Source: Thalassiosira profunda (taxonomy: Eukaryota > Bacillariophyta > Thalassiosirophyceae > Thalassiosirales > Thalassiosiraceae). From it: a DNA stretch of 22,615 nt. The stretch is from positions 1 through 22,615 of the forward strand of contig JALLAP010001123.1 of the NCBI GenBank assembly GCA_036939355.1, written 5' to 3'. Below the pieces are notes generated by a model that was not told the origin of the DNA, did not search any database, and was given only the letters and a program-made list of their open reading frames with translations. This document shows, one piece after another, positions 15,151 through 22,615 of the stretch (position 1 is its first letter; each line of letters opens with the position of its first letter). Made by a program: the position numbers and the translations under genes.

Positions 15151-16533
15151 ATGAAGAGACGCCAGCCCCCAAACTCGGCAGCCATGACCATCCCCGTGAT
15201 CCGGCCGTTCGCCTTCGCGCTCGTCCTCTGTCTCTGCGCGGCAATACGGCCAGCGTCGTCCTTCCAATCCATCGGGCGCATATCACCCGCCCATCACCAT
15301 CACAACCCTGCGCGCCCATCACCACCCATCCACAATCGACGCCGGCCCTCCCCGCCCGGCGGATGGGTCCAGGACGGCGACGGCGAGTGGGCGTGGGAGG
15401 AGGACGATCCCAACGCCGCGGCGGCCGCCCTCCTCGCCTCCGCGACGACCCTGACGGCGGACGACATTGACGCGCGGGCGACGCCCACATTGCCCGCGGG
15501 GCAGTTTCGGCCCAAGCAGAGCTTGGGGCAGAATTATCTGAGAGACGGGAACACCGTGGCCAAGATCGTCAAGGCGTTTGTGAGCGATGCCACGTCGACG
15601 TTGGGGGCGACGGACGAGGAGGGGAAGGAGGAGATGCTGCAGCAGAGCGATTTGCGCGCGGTGGAGTTGGGCCCGGGAGCCGGAGCTCTGACAGATGTGC
15701 TGTTGCCTGCCCTGGGCGCGAACAATTTGCAGTGCATCGAGATTGACGACCGCTCCGTCGAGCTGCTGAACGAGAAGCACCCCAGCTTGCGCGTGCGGCA
15801 CGAGGACGTGCTGCAGGTGGACTACCCGCACCTCGCCGACGGCGAGGGCGGGCCGCTGTCCATCATCGGCAACCTGCCCTACTACATCACCTCCCAGATT
15901 TTGTTTGCGTTGGCCGATGCCAGCCATACCGACTCCGTGCGCAGTGCCACGGTGACGATGCAATGGGAGGTGGGACGGAGAATCGTCGCGCCCACGCGAA
16001 CGAAGGACTACGGCATCCTGAGCGTGGTCTTCCAGCTGTACGCCGATTGCAACATCCACTTCAAGATCCCGCCCACTGTATTTTATCCGCAGCCAAAGGT
16101 GGACTCGGCGCTGATTGGGCTGCACTTTCTGGGCCCGGCGCGACTACGGAGACGATTGGCGGGGGTCAATCCTGCGAATCTAAGAAGCGTCGTCACGTCG
16201 ACATTTCAACAGCGGAGAAAAACGGTCCGGAACGGGCTGAAACCGCTGGCGTTGACGGTGTTTGGGGGCGACAAGGCAAAGGTGCAGCAGTTTTTGGATG
16301 GTCCACCGTTGCCACTGCCACAATGTGTAGTGGAAGCGCGGGAGGCAGGGGACGCGTTTGCCATGGCACAAGAGCTGCCGGCCGACTGGGCCAAGAAACG
16401 ACCCGAGGAGTTGACCTCCGGGCAGTTTGTGGAGATTACCAGGATGTTGTTCGGTCCACACGACGAAGAAGGCTTGGAAGAAAGTCCGTTGGGCAACAAA
16501 GTGTGGCGGAAGATGAAACATGGATCCGGCTGA
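15151..16533 (+). CDS. Plastid-targeted rRNA adenine dimethyltransferase (KsgA/Dim1/PFC1 type)
   Basis: The enzyme dimethylates two adjacent adenines in the 3' hairpin of small-subunit rRNA using S-adenosylmethionine. ATG 15151 gives 460 residues; an in-frame ATG at 15184 starts directly at the hydrophobic signal peptide (IRPFAFALVLCLCAA), followed by ASSFQS, an ASAFAP-type plastid junction. After a Pro/His-rich spacer, catalytic motifs appear in order: LGQNYLRD (motif X, about residue 124), ELGPGAGALTD (SAM motif I, about 171), CIEIDDR (motif II), and IIGNLPYYIT (motif IV, NLPY, about 242). The C-terminal rRNA-binding part includes VFYPQPKVDSA and FQQRRKTVRNGL. By homology with PFC1 it acts on plastid 16S rRNA. 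It is divergent from sufS. Confidence 0.9.
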   Translation: MKRRQPPNSAAMTIPVIRPFAFALVLCLCAAIRPASSFQSIGRISPAHHHHNPARPSPPIHNRRRPSPPGGWVQDGDGEWAWEEDDPNAAAAALLASATTLTADDIDARATPTLPAGQFRPKQSLGQNYLRDGNTVAKIVKAFVSDATSTLGATDEEGKEEMLQQSDLRAVELGPGAGALTDVLLPALGANNLQCIEIDDRSVELLNEKHPSLRVRHEDVLQVDYPHLADGEGGPLSIIGNLPYYITSQILFALADASHTDSVRSATVTMQWEVGRRIVAPTRTKDYGILSVVFQLYADCNIHFKIPPTVFYPQPKVDSALIGLHFLGPARLRRRLAGVNPANLRSVVTSTFQQRRKTVRNGLKPLALTVFGGDKAKVQQFLDGPPLPLPQCVVEAREAGDAFAMAQELPADWAKKRPEELTSGQFVEITRMLFGPHDEEGLEESPLGNKVWRKMKHGSG

Positions 16534-17105
16534 CAGCCAAGCCTGGCCCTGTCGGGAGCCGCGCAGAACGGGGCTGTAGGACTGAACTGGCGGAGCCTCG
16601 TCGGCGGTCACGACCAGTTAGGGTTCATGGCGTGGCGTCAGCGCATCGAATCGGACTCGACCGTCTCTGTTGCGGGGCGCTCTGTCGGAGGTAGCTCGGT
16701 TCAAGCAGTGCTTGCGGGGAATTGCCTGGCAGCCATCTCTCGACAGAGAACACACAACAACAATGATTTAGACATGGTGACAATCTACTTTGTGAACTGG
16801 GGCGATGGTGCAATGGCAAGTGCACTGCCCCCGTAAAGGAAACTGCGCTCCACGCTGTGCGGTCCATAGAGCTCCCTCGCTACCCTTTCCGCTTGAGAGC
16901 AACAATCAGCGCTCACTTGAAGAGAGAGGCTGTTACAGCCTTCAGCTCATCGATTTCTTCGATCGCTCGGGCGTCGTTCACGTCGAACCCCACCCGTTGA
17001 GAGAGGTAGTCGGTATCGTTGACGGTGAGAGGCTCTTCGTTACAGCTCTTCAACAAACGAATGTCGTCAGCCGGAAATTGCTCGTCAAACAAACAACATC
17101 TGAAA
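16534..17105. other. Intergenic stretch with one coding-like fragment
   Basis: This is 572 bp between the KsgA stop and the NET-protein stop. Bases 16534-16912 show no domain or repeat. The part at 16913-17099 carries an open frame on the minus strand that is listed separately. Confidence 0.45.
16913..17099 (-). CDS. Possible extra exon or gene fragment downstream of the NET protein
   Basis: On the minus strand, right after a TTTCAG at 17105-17100, a frame runs to TGA 16915-16913. It reads CCLFDEQFPADDIRLL, NEEPLTVNDTDYL and DARAIEEIDELKAV, with balanced composition and GC-rich third codon positions like a real protein. It has no ATG at the start and is in a different frame from the NET gene, which stops at 17106. 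It could be a last exon reached by splicing from within the NET gene, but no good donor with matching phase was identified. No family was recognised. Confidence 0.25.
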
Positions 17106-17591
17106 CTACCTCGCAAGCATTTGGGCGTAGAGCGCTTGCGTCGACTGCTGGAGGTTGTTGAGCATTTCTAGGAGAGTGGCTCCATCGGCCCTTGAGACGA
17201 CGCCACCCTCTCCGTCGTGTTCGGCCTCTTCCACGAAACGTTGCAGCGCGCGCTGGCACTCAATACTGAGATCAGCGATGTCCACATCGATCTCGTCCGC
17301 GTCGACGTCGCCGGTGTGCTCCCTGATAATGTTGAAGACCACGCCAAGGCGACTCTCGGGCAGCGCGTGGAGAGCGTCCGTTAGGGCCTCTTGCTCCTCA
17401 AATGATAGACCGCGGTCCGGAACGAAGGTAACCGAACGCGGTTGGTCAACAGGAACGACGGCCTCCGTTCGAGGCTTTTGCTCGGGTTCCGCCTTGGCCC
17501 TTCGTGTCTGGCTGCGCGTGCGACGACCAATAGCGGTCTTGGTCGCCTGGTTGGCCTTCGCGGCCTTTGGTTTGGTAGAGGTCTTCGGCAT
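17106..17591 (-). CDS. Stand-alone NET (extra-terminal) domain protein
   Basis: ATG 17591 (MPKTSTKPK) gives 161 residues. Residues 1-45 are Lys/Arg-rich with a likely nuclear localisation signal (GRRTRSQTRR). Residues about 62-122 match the NET domain of BET proteins: LSFEEQEALTDALHALPESR, then LGVVFNIIREH and DEIDVDIADLS, ending in a helix (CQRALQRFVEE). In BET proteins this domain binds short basic peptides of chromatin regulators. A C-terminal helix (LLEMLNNLQQSTQALYAQM) could oligomerise. No bromodomain is present, and the upstream space is taken by a divergent gene 223 bp away, so this is a NET-only protein, probably a nuclear adaptor. The frame before the ATG starts with a non-ATG codon and is not used. 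Confidence 0.8.
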   Translation of the reverse strand: MPKTSTKPKAAKANQATKTAIGRRTRSQTRRAKAEPEQKPRTEAVVPVDQPRSVTFVPDRGLSFEEQEALTDALHALPESRLGVVFNIIREHTGDVDADEIDVDIADLSIECQRALQRFVEEAEHDGEGGVVSRADGATLLEMLNNLQQSTQALYAQMLAR

Positions 17592-17814
17592 GACAAGGAC
17601 AGCAGGAGCGTGGAGCTCCAACCTGATCGACAGGAGAGACCTCAAGAGGCTCGCTTTTCAATGAAGCTCAAACGAGACGCTCTCCTTTTCAAAAAATCAA
17701 GTCAAGTTCAAAAATTCAATTCAAATTCTCAAATTTGATTGGTTTCAAAAATTGGGATTGGAATTTTGAAAGTCCTCTTGCGAGCCACAGCCAAGGGAGG
17801 AGGCCGCAAAAGTC
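17592..17814. promoter_or_regulatory. AT-rich divergent promoter region, NET / kelch-like genes
   Basis: This 223-bp divergent region has an AT-rich core (about 17690-17770) made of repeated TTCAAA and AAATT words, in contrast with the GC-rich coding flanks. It probably serves both genes. Confidence 0.45.
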
Positions 17815-19332
17815 ATGACGCGGCTGTTTATTATTGCTTGCCTCCTTGTGAGCGCCTCGCTGGTGCCTGCGACGACCGCGCAACAGACGCCACAGCTTAG
17901 AAACGACCCGCGACTCCCTAGTAAGCCGGGCACAAAGAACTGGGAGCACCTTGTTGGTCAGCAACCGACGTTCAGCCCTCGTCATTCGCACGCAACGGCT
18001 GTGTTCAAGTGTCCACACACTGACAACTCGACCGATGCATCCTGCCTGTGGCTGACGGGCGGGTACTCGGAGAGTCACCGGACGTGGCAGGGCGACGCTA
18101 CAGAGAATGAGAACCTGGACGTGTGGTGGAGCAAAGACGGCGCGACTTGGGAGCAAGTCACGGAGCTTCATGGCGATTACATTCAGGGAGTTGGAAACTG
18201 GGATGCCAAACCGGGGTCTTATACCGCGCCCTGGTACTCGCGTTACGGGCATTCTCTGAATGCTCTGGACGTCGACGGAGACGGCACAGCTGATGTCCTG
18301 GTGCTGGCTGGAGGCTTTGCACCAGTGCCATCCAACGACGTGTGGCTGTCAACAGATGGCATCACGTGGCGCTTTGACGGGTACGCTCCTTGGCCAAAGA
18401 GGGCGTATCACGGAGCCACTGTCCAGGACGGCAAGCTTTTGATACTCGGCGGCTCTCCTCTGACGAATGATGTGTGGAGTGGCAGTTTGATTGAGGATGC
18501 GTCTCGTTCTGTGGGCTACAGATTGGAATGGGAACAGATCCTGGAACAAAACGAGGCACCCTGGACACCGAGGGCCGGGTTCTGTGTCGTTACTCTACCA
18601 AGCAATTCCACAGGAGAAGTTTCGAGCACGCTGATCATTGGAGGCATGGCGCATTCAGAAGAAGGCACTCCAGAATCCGAGGACGGCACCAGGGCAAGGA
18701 ACGACGTCTGGAAGTCGTCTGATGGAGTGAACTGGACTCAAGTAATGCCTTCAACTGGAGAGGAGATGCCCTGGGGTGCCCGTGCATTTCATGCGTGCCA
18801 AACTCTGACTTGGCCTAGCCTCGACGAAGACAGCGATCAACCTCTGACGCGCGTATACTTTACAGGAGGCGGATACCTCGGCACAAAGGGCAACAACGTT
18901 GTCAACAGTCTAGAAGCGTACACTGACACGTGGCATAGTGACGATGGATCGGAATGGGAGCGAATAAACTACGAGGAGGGCACACTTCACGAAGACAACT
19001 TGTACTCCACGAACGAATGGAGTGGGACAATGATCGAAGAAAGGAAGATCTACCGAGGGAAATGGGGTCATTCGCTCGAGGCTTTCAGGGTTGGCAGCGA
19101 TAACGAGTCGGAATCAAGTGAGGAGAGGCTCTTTGTGATCGGAGGAAAATATGAGAGCGAATCGCTTTCTTCGGATGTCTTTGTCTCGCTCCCAGGTATC
19201 TTTTGTGAACTCGGCGGTGTAACCTGCAATGGAAGAGGGAGGTGCGGGCCCGGGGCTCAAGGATGCCTCTGCGACGGCAACTCCTCCGGAGGCAACTCCT
19301 CCGGAGAGTATTGTGAAGTAACTTGGCCTTGA
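17815..19332 (+). CDS. Secreted kelch-like beta-propeller protein with C-terminal EGF-like module
   Basis: ATG 17815 gives 505 residues. Residues 1-22 are a signal peptide (MTRLFIIACLLVSASLVPAT), cleaved near TTA/QQ. The body repeats a blade pattern of a hydrophobic strand plus GG, then (N/D)DVW-S-DG--W: CLWLTGGY...DVWWSKDGATW, VLVLAGG...DVWLSTDGITW, LLILGGS...NDVW, LIIGGM...NDVWKSSDGVNW, VYFTGGG...DTWHSDDGSEW, and LFVIGGK...SDVFVS. That makes about six blades, as in kelch/galactose-oxidase propellers. DVDGDGTADV after the first blade looks like an FG-GAP-type calcium loop. The last 50 residues have six Cys with EGF-like order (FCELGGVTC...GRCGP...GCLCD...YCE). It is probably extracellular or wall-associated, binding a glycan or protein; ligand unknown. 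Confidence 0.75.
   Translation: MTRLFIIACLLVSASLVPATTAQQTPQLRNDPRLPSKPGTKNWEHLVGQQPTFSPRHSHATAVFKCPHTDNSTDASCLWLTGGYSESHRTWQGDATENENLDVWWSKDGATWEQVTELHGDYIQGVGNWDAKPGSYTAPWYSRYGHSLNALDVDGDGTADVLVLAGGFAPVPSNDVWLSTDGITWRFDGYAPWPKRAYHGATVQDGKLLILGGSPLTNDVWSGSLIEDASRSVGYRLEWEQILEQNEAPWTPRAGFCVVTLPSNSTGEVSSTLIIGGMAHSEEGTPESEDGTRARNDVWKSSDGVNWTQVMPSTGEEMPWGARAFHACQTLTWPSLDEDSDQPLTRVYFTGGGYLGTKGNNVVNSLEAYTDTWHSDDGSEWERINYEEGTLHEDNLYSTNEWSGTMIEERKIYRGKWGHSLEAFRVGSDNESESSEERLFVIGGKYESESLSSDVFVSLPGIFCELGGVTCNGRGRCGPGAQGCLCDGNSSGGNSSGEYCEVTWP
19276..19305 (+). repeat. Two tandem 15-nt units (GNSSG) in the EGF-like module
   Basis: GGCAACTCCTCCGGA is repeated exactly twice, in frame, adding two Asn-Ser-Ser sequons between Cys residues. 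Exact identity suggests recent slippage. Confidence 0.85.
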
Positions 19333-19703
19333 CGGGTGAGAGCGATGTAACTAACACCAAATACATCATGCACGGCCACCAGATTGTTCAGCAAACCTTG
19401 CTATTCTTATTTATATTTCATTTCCAGATCTAAATGAAGTCTCTTTCCATCCAGCCCATTCATAGGTGCTGGAGCGAGCCTTGCATCCGTCCAGATTGAA
19501 CAGTAGTTGGGCCTTGTAGAAGTTGGTAGCTAGCCGTGGCAAGTGTTTGCCATAGAGCCGACGTTCGTCGCGCAGTCATGATGTTGACGCTTCGTAGATG
19601 ACCTCGTTTCACAACCGAGGCATCAGAGCAAGATTGCTTATCGTTCAATAGTCTTGAGAAGAGATTAACTCTCGATTGGCTGTTTGTATGTCTTGTTCGT
19701 GGC
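19333..19703. other. Intergenic, convergent 3' ends
   Basis: This 371-bp stretch lies between the kelch-like stop and the Alba stop. It is AT-richer than its flanks (for example TTATTTATATTTCATTTCC near 19408). No gene was recognised. Confidence 0.5.
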
Positions 19704-20318
19704 CTACGAAGCGGCAACCATCTGTTTGGTCGGGCCACCGTTGAAATCTCCGGGTTGCATCTCGCTCAGAGAAAGTGGAGGCTGGTATCCAATGTCATGG
19801 ATGTCGATGCCAGCCAAGTCTATACTCAGCGTGATGGTGAGACAGCTCACGTAGTGTTTGTTCACAACCGTATCGAGACCTTCCTCCAATGGCTCGTAGA
19901 CGTTGACAATCTCGCACGACGACAAGGCCGTTATTTGGTGGAGCGGCATCTTGCGCTTGAGTATCTCCGCGATGGTGACGGCCTTGTTGATCGCCTTGCC
20001 CATCGCCTTCAGCTCCACGTGCTTGTTCCCGCTCGCCTGTATGAAAAGCAGGTCAAGATCGAGAGATTAGACGATATGTGGAGCTGAGTGGTCTTGGCTA
20101 GCATGCATCCAGCGCAAAGACTTGCAACTTACCAACATGTTCATCGCCGTCGTGATGCAGCTTCTAGGTTTCGCCTGCTGCGTGATCCGGACGATGCTCT
20201 GCGTCTCGAAACCTTCCGAAGCATCGTTCGGAGGCGCTGCGCTCACGTCTCTTATATCGTCAATGAAGCCATGAGCACCGATGTACTTCTCTTCCACTAA
20301 ACGATACTTCTTGTCCAT
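19704..20318 (-). CDS. Alba-domain DNA/RNA-binding protein
   Basis: The model is complement(join(19704..20036, 20133..20318)), 172 residues. ATG 20318 (GAAACATGG) starts MDKKYRLVEEKY; an in-frame ATG at 20342 would add eight residues. The Alba fold is visible across the splice: SIVRITQQAKPRSCITTAMNML in exon 1, then VELKAMGKAINKAVTIAEIL, LHQITALSS and EPLEEGL...TITLSI in exon 2. The segment KAMGKAINKAVTIAEILKR is the hallmark of eukaryotic Alba/Rpp25-like proteins, which bind RNA in RNase P/MRP or in translation control. It ends with the GYQPPL motif seen after many Alba domains, and the protein is short and has no RGG tail. VPS36 lies upstream on the same strand, 518 bp away. Confidence 0.87.
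20037..20132 (-). other. Intron of the Alba gene (96 nt)
   Basis: On the minus strand the donor is TTG|GTAAGT (first base 20132) and the acceptor is TTCATACAG| (last base 20037). It is phase 0 and joins AMNML to ASGNKHVELK, restoring a continuous Alba domain. Confidence 0.88.
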
Positions 20319-20836
20319 GTTTCCTGTCGCCAGAGCGAGCATTGGTATCGTTAGAACTCCTGCGGCGACAACGAATGCAACGCAAACGTCTACAGGTAGC
20401 GCCGATGCCCCAACCTATGCTATCTTACCAGATGTGGACAAACACCATTCGCCCACCGGTAAACAAGCGATCAACCCCACCAAGCCGGTCAGTTGATGAG
20501 CGCCATCGTTGGTCGGAGCGGCGAGCCGGAGGTTGATCGGAAGGTTCTCGTGAAAAACAGGAAGATCGACTTCAACAAAAGGTTGCCGCCACATTAGTTA
20601 GTAATTCCTCTCGTATGTAGAATTTTGCCTCCTGCCAAAAGCGGTTGGCCCTGTCAAAGACTTTTTTCTCTCCAACACCTCCATCCCCTCTCGGCCCTTG
20701 TGAATCGCTTGGCACTTGCGTTTGCTCTCCAACAACGCAACCCCATCCCGTCAATCTCAGAACAACACGCAGTGGTGGCGGCAGCATTTCATATCTGCAA
20801 GTATCTGCATACCAACTCCCGGACAACTGCTCTTGC
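20319..20836. other. Intergenic between VPS36 3' end and Alba start
   Basis: This 518-bp stretch should contain the VPS36 3' UTR and the Alba promoter. Several open frames of 60-85 codons overlap on both strands without any domain. No repeat was seen. Confidence 0.45.
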
Positions 20837-22413
20837 TTACTTTACAGTCGACATCAAAGTGAAGTCTCCGGTACTGAACAGGTTTGGGAAGAATCTCAGG
20901 CCTTCGATGGTAGCATCTCTACATAGCCACCCCATTTGCTCTGCCGACAGTAACTGCTCGTTGGCCAGCAATGCCGACGTTTTGAATGCTCTACAGACGT
21001 CCGTCACAGTCACTCCACCAACTGTGTTGTTCGTTCTGTTTTCGGCATTCATTGACGACGACGCCAAGTCGGCCAGTTTCTTCGCCATTACCTCGTCATC
21101 AAACGCATCGTCCTGGATCACCACGACCCCCGACGCGAAGGATCGTTTCGACACGCCGAGATGCAACTCTTTTGTGAGATCTAGCGCCTTGAGCAAATCT
21201 TCGGGCGATATCATATTCGTGCCCCGGGCTCGATTGAACAAGCAGTAGACGTCGGTTAGCGTCATCATCCCGCCAGCTGTTGTCAGTCTATCATTGTGCC
21301 GCAGAAAGTCCACTAGCTGTCGCGCCAGCTGCTTGTGGTAGTCCGATCCCGATTGTTTTGCCGAGAGGGCTGATGCCATTCCCATATTCTCCATCATGCC
21401 AACCAATTTTGCTGTGTCTTCCCCCGCCGCGCTGTTATCAGGTCGACCCCCAGAAGACGACAATGTTGCCGCACGCTCTCGTTCAATTGTTGCAGAGTAT
21501 TTTTGTATAACTTTGATCAGTTCGCTGGCCTCGCTCAGAAATGCGTCGATATCTTCTTTGTTGCTGCCCTTGCTCTTTTTCATCACTGATGATTTGGCAC
21601 CGCTATCGTTGCTTCCCCCAAATGCCACATCGGCCAAATTTGCATTCTCTCGATCTGAAGATGCAGGGAATTAGACGTCAATTGCAATAGACTCATAGCA
21701 CCAATATCTTGTGCACTCACGTCTCAGTTCGTTCTTCGTCAAAATGGCATCCACGCCCACCTTCCGGGAAGCAATCGCAGTGCTTGGCCGCAGCGCCTCT
21801 TTCATCGCCTCCCTCTCCTTGCTCCTCCACGCCTTACGCGTCAGCGCCCGCTGGATGGCATCCAAAGCCTCGTCCCGATGCTTTGCACTCTGCGTGTAGG
21901 AGCCAGTCTCACCGCCCCGGAACACGATAGTCAATTCTCCCCATGCGTGCGTGGACAGTTCCACCTTATACGATCCCTTGGGAGAGCGAAAGGACGGACC
22001 CCCGGCGGATTGCGCCGTTTGCACCAGCGGAAACGGTATCGAACCACCGACCACCTCCTTCTCGTCCAGCAGCACAAGTCTGTGCGTGGTGACGTGACAG
22101 ACGAGGCCCACGTCCCGTGCATTCCACGGCGCCGTCGGCCCAGTCGCGGGCGTCTGCGGCAGCGGGAGCGCACCAGTGCCATAATCTGAGATTAGAGAAG
22201 AGAATGAGTGAATTCTGTACAATAACAACATGCCGAGTTGCAAATGCACGTTTGCAAATAATCGACCAACTCACATCGCAACTCGACGTTGGTTCGGACC
22301 AGCGTTTCGACCTCGCCGTCGCCAGACTCAAGCACGATGAGACCCGCCGGTGACAGAGAGGCGGGCGTGAGGCAGGTGAGCGGTGACCATCGCCGCGGGC
22401 GCGTCGATGCCAT
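20837..22413 (-). CDS. VPS36: VPS36, ESCRT-II subunit (GLUE + EAP30 domains)
   Basis: The model is complement(join(20837..21654, 21721..22185, 22275..22413)), exactly 474 codons. VPS36 is the ESCRT-II subunit that, with VPS22 and VPS25, sorts ubiquitinated membrane proteins at endosomes. Exons 1 and 2 (residues 1-150) form the N-terminal GLUE domain, a PH-like fold binding phosphoinositides and ubiquitin: THRLVLLDE, then SPKGSYKVELSTHAWGELTI and AIQRALTRKAW. Exon 3 gives the EAP30 part: DIDAFLSEASELIKVIQKYS, YHKQLARQLVDFLR, a winged-helix region with MMTLTDVYCLFNRARGTNMI and SPEDLLKA, and the ending WLCRDATIEGLRFFPNLF typical of VPS36. The start at 22413 (MASTRPRRW) puts Trp near the N-terminus as in the family; an in-frame ATG at 22476 would add 21 residues. 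Confidence 0.88.
21655..21720 (-). other. VPS36 intron 2 (66 nt)
   Basis: The donor is GAC|GTGAGT (first base 21720) and the acceptor is GCATCTTCAG| (last base 21655), minus strand. It is phase 1 and joins TKNELR to HRENANLADV. Confidence 0.88.
22186..22274 (-). other. VPS36 intron 1 (89 nt)
   Basis: The donor is CGAT|GTGAGT (first base 22274) and the acceptor is TCTAATCTCAG| (last base 22186), minus strand. It is phase 1, inside the GLUE domain, and joins VRTNVELR to YYGTGALP. Confidence 0.85.
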
Positions 22414-22615
22414 CGTGAGTTGGGCACACCTGAAGTGGAGAGGAAGAGTTTTTTGGGAGAGCTCGATTCCTACCATACCTACCTAGATTCTCGATATCCC
22501 TGTCCCACTTTTTCGCGGGCGAGAAAGGGGGCAACCCTGGGGGCTTCGTGGTACGCAGGTGGTAAATTTGGTGCGCGAACCATGTCAGCCCCCCAAAAGC
22601 GTTCAGTCGTGAGGG
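22414..22615. promoter_or_regulatory. Upstream flank of VPS36
   Basis: This 202-bp stretch runs up to the window edge and should hold the VPS36 promoter and 5' UTR. No element was recognised. Confidence 0.4.

Noticed and set aside
14265..15470. 401-codon + strand frame across the SufS 5' half and KsgA start
   Set aside because: It runs antisense through SufS and in the wrong frame through KsgA; no domain.
15014..15490. N-terminal extension of SufS
   Set aside because: It would cover the whole divergent promoter and the KsgA start, and would bury the plastid signal peptide that begins at ATG 15013.
16797..16840. Possible tRNA-like stem (GGGGC...GCCCC) around 16800
   Set aside because: A complementary pair is visible, but no T-loop consensus or cloverleaf could be built around it.

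Overview
The window looks like nuclear DNA of a microalga with secondary plastids, most likely a diatom of the Thalassiosira kind. This is inference from three things seen in the sequence. Genes are dense and lie on both strands. They carry few short introns (66 to 135 nt) with GTGAGT or GTAAGT donors and CAG acceptors. Two enzymes start with a signal peptide followed by an Ala-Phe or Ser-Phe 'ASAFAP'-type junction, the bipartite plastid presequence of stramenopile algae. No rRNA, tRNA, CRISPR array or intact transposon was seen.

Layout, left to right. (1) 1-202 is the acidic 3' end of an unidentified + gene. (2) 603-2765 (-) is an RGG-rich, UPF3-like protein, head to head with 3140-4295 (+), a seven-TM TOM1/TOM3-like membrane protein. 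That gene is broken by an assembly artefact: a 72-bp duplicate joined by a single N. (3) 4547-5419 (-) is an NSE2/MMS21 SP-RING SUMO ligase. (4) 5828-6976 (+) is a frame-broken gene with a possible Cys-His (papain-like) core. (5) 7241-7513 (-) is a small ORF sharing a motif with the secreted protein at 11304-12545. (6) 7688-11345 (+, one intron) is an NSE3/MAGE protein apparently continuous with a GIY-YIG (T5orf172-like) domain and a basic tail. (7) 11304-12545 (-, one intron) is an unidentified secreted protein. (8) 12546-13561 is a gene-poor stretch with degenerate repeats. (9) 13562-15013 (-) is a plastid SufS cysteine desulfurase lacking a conserved block, head to head with 15151-16533 (+), a plastid KsgA/Dim1-type rRNA dimethyladenosine transferase. 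(10) 17106-17591 (-) is a stand-alone NET-domain protein, head to head with 17815-19332 (+), a secreted kelch-like propeller. (11) 19704-20318 (-, one intron) is an Alba-domain nucleic-acid-binding protein. (12) 20837-22413 (-, two introns) is VPS36 of ESCRT-II.

Functionally, NSE2 and NSE3 belong to the SMC5/6 genome-maintenance complex and lie about 2.3 kb apart. SufS and the rRNA methylase are both predicted to be plastid proteins and share a 137-bp divergent promoter region. The most unusual items are the NSE3-GIY-YIG fusion, the internal in-frame gap in SufS, and the related motif found on both sides of the NSE3 gene.
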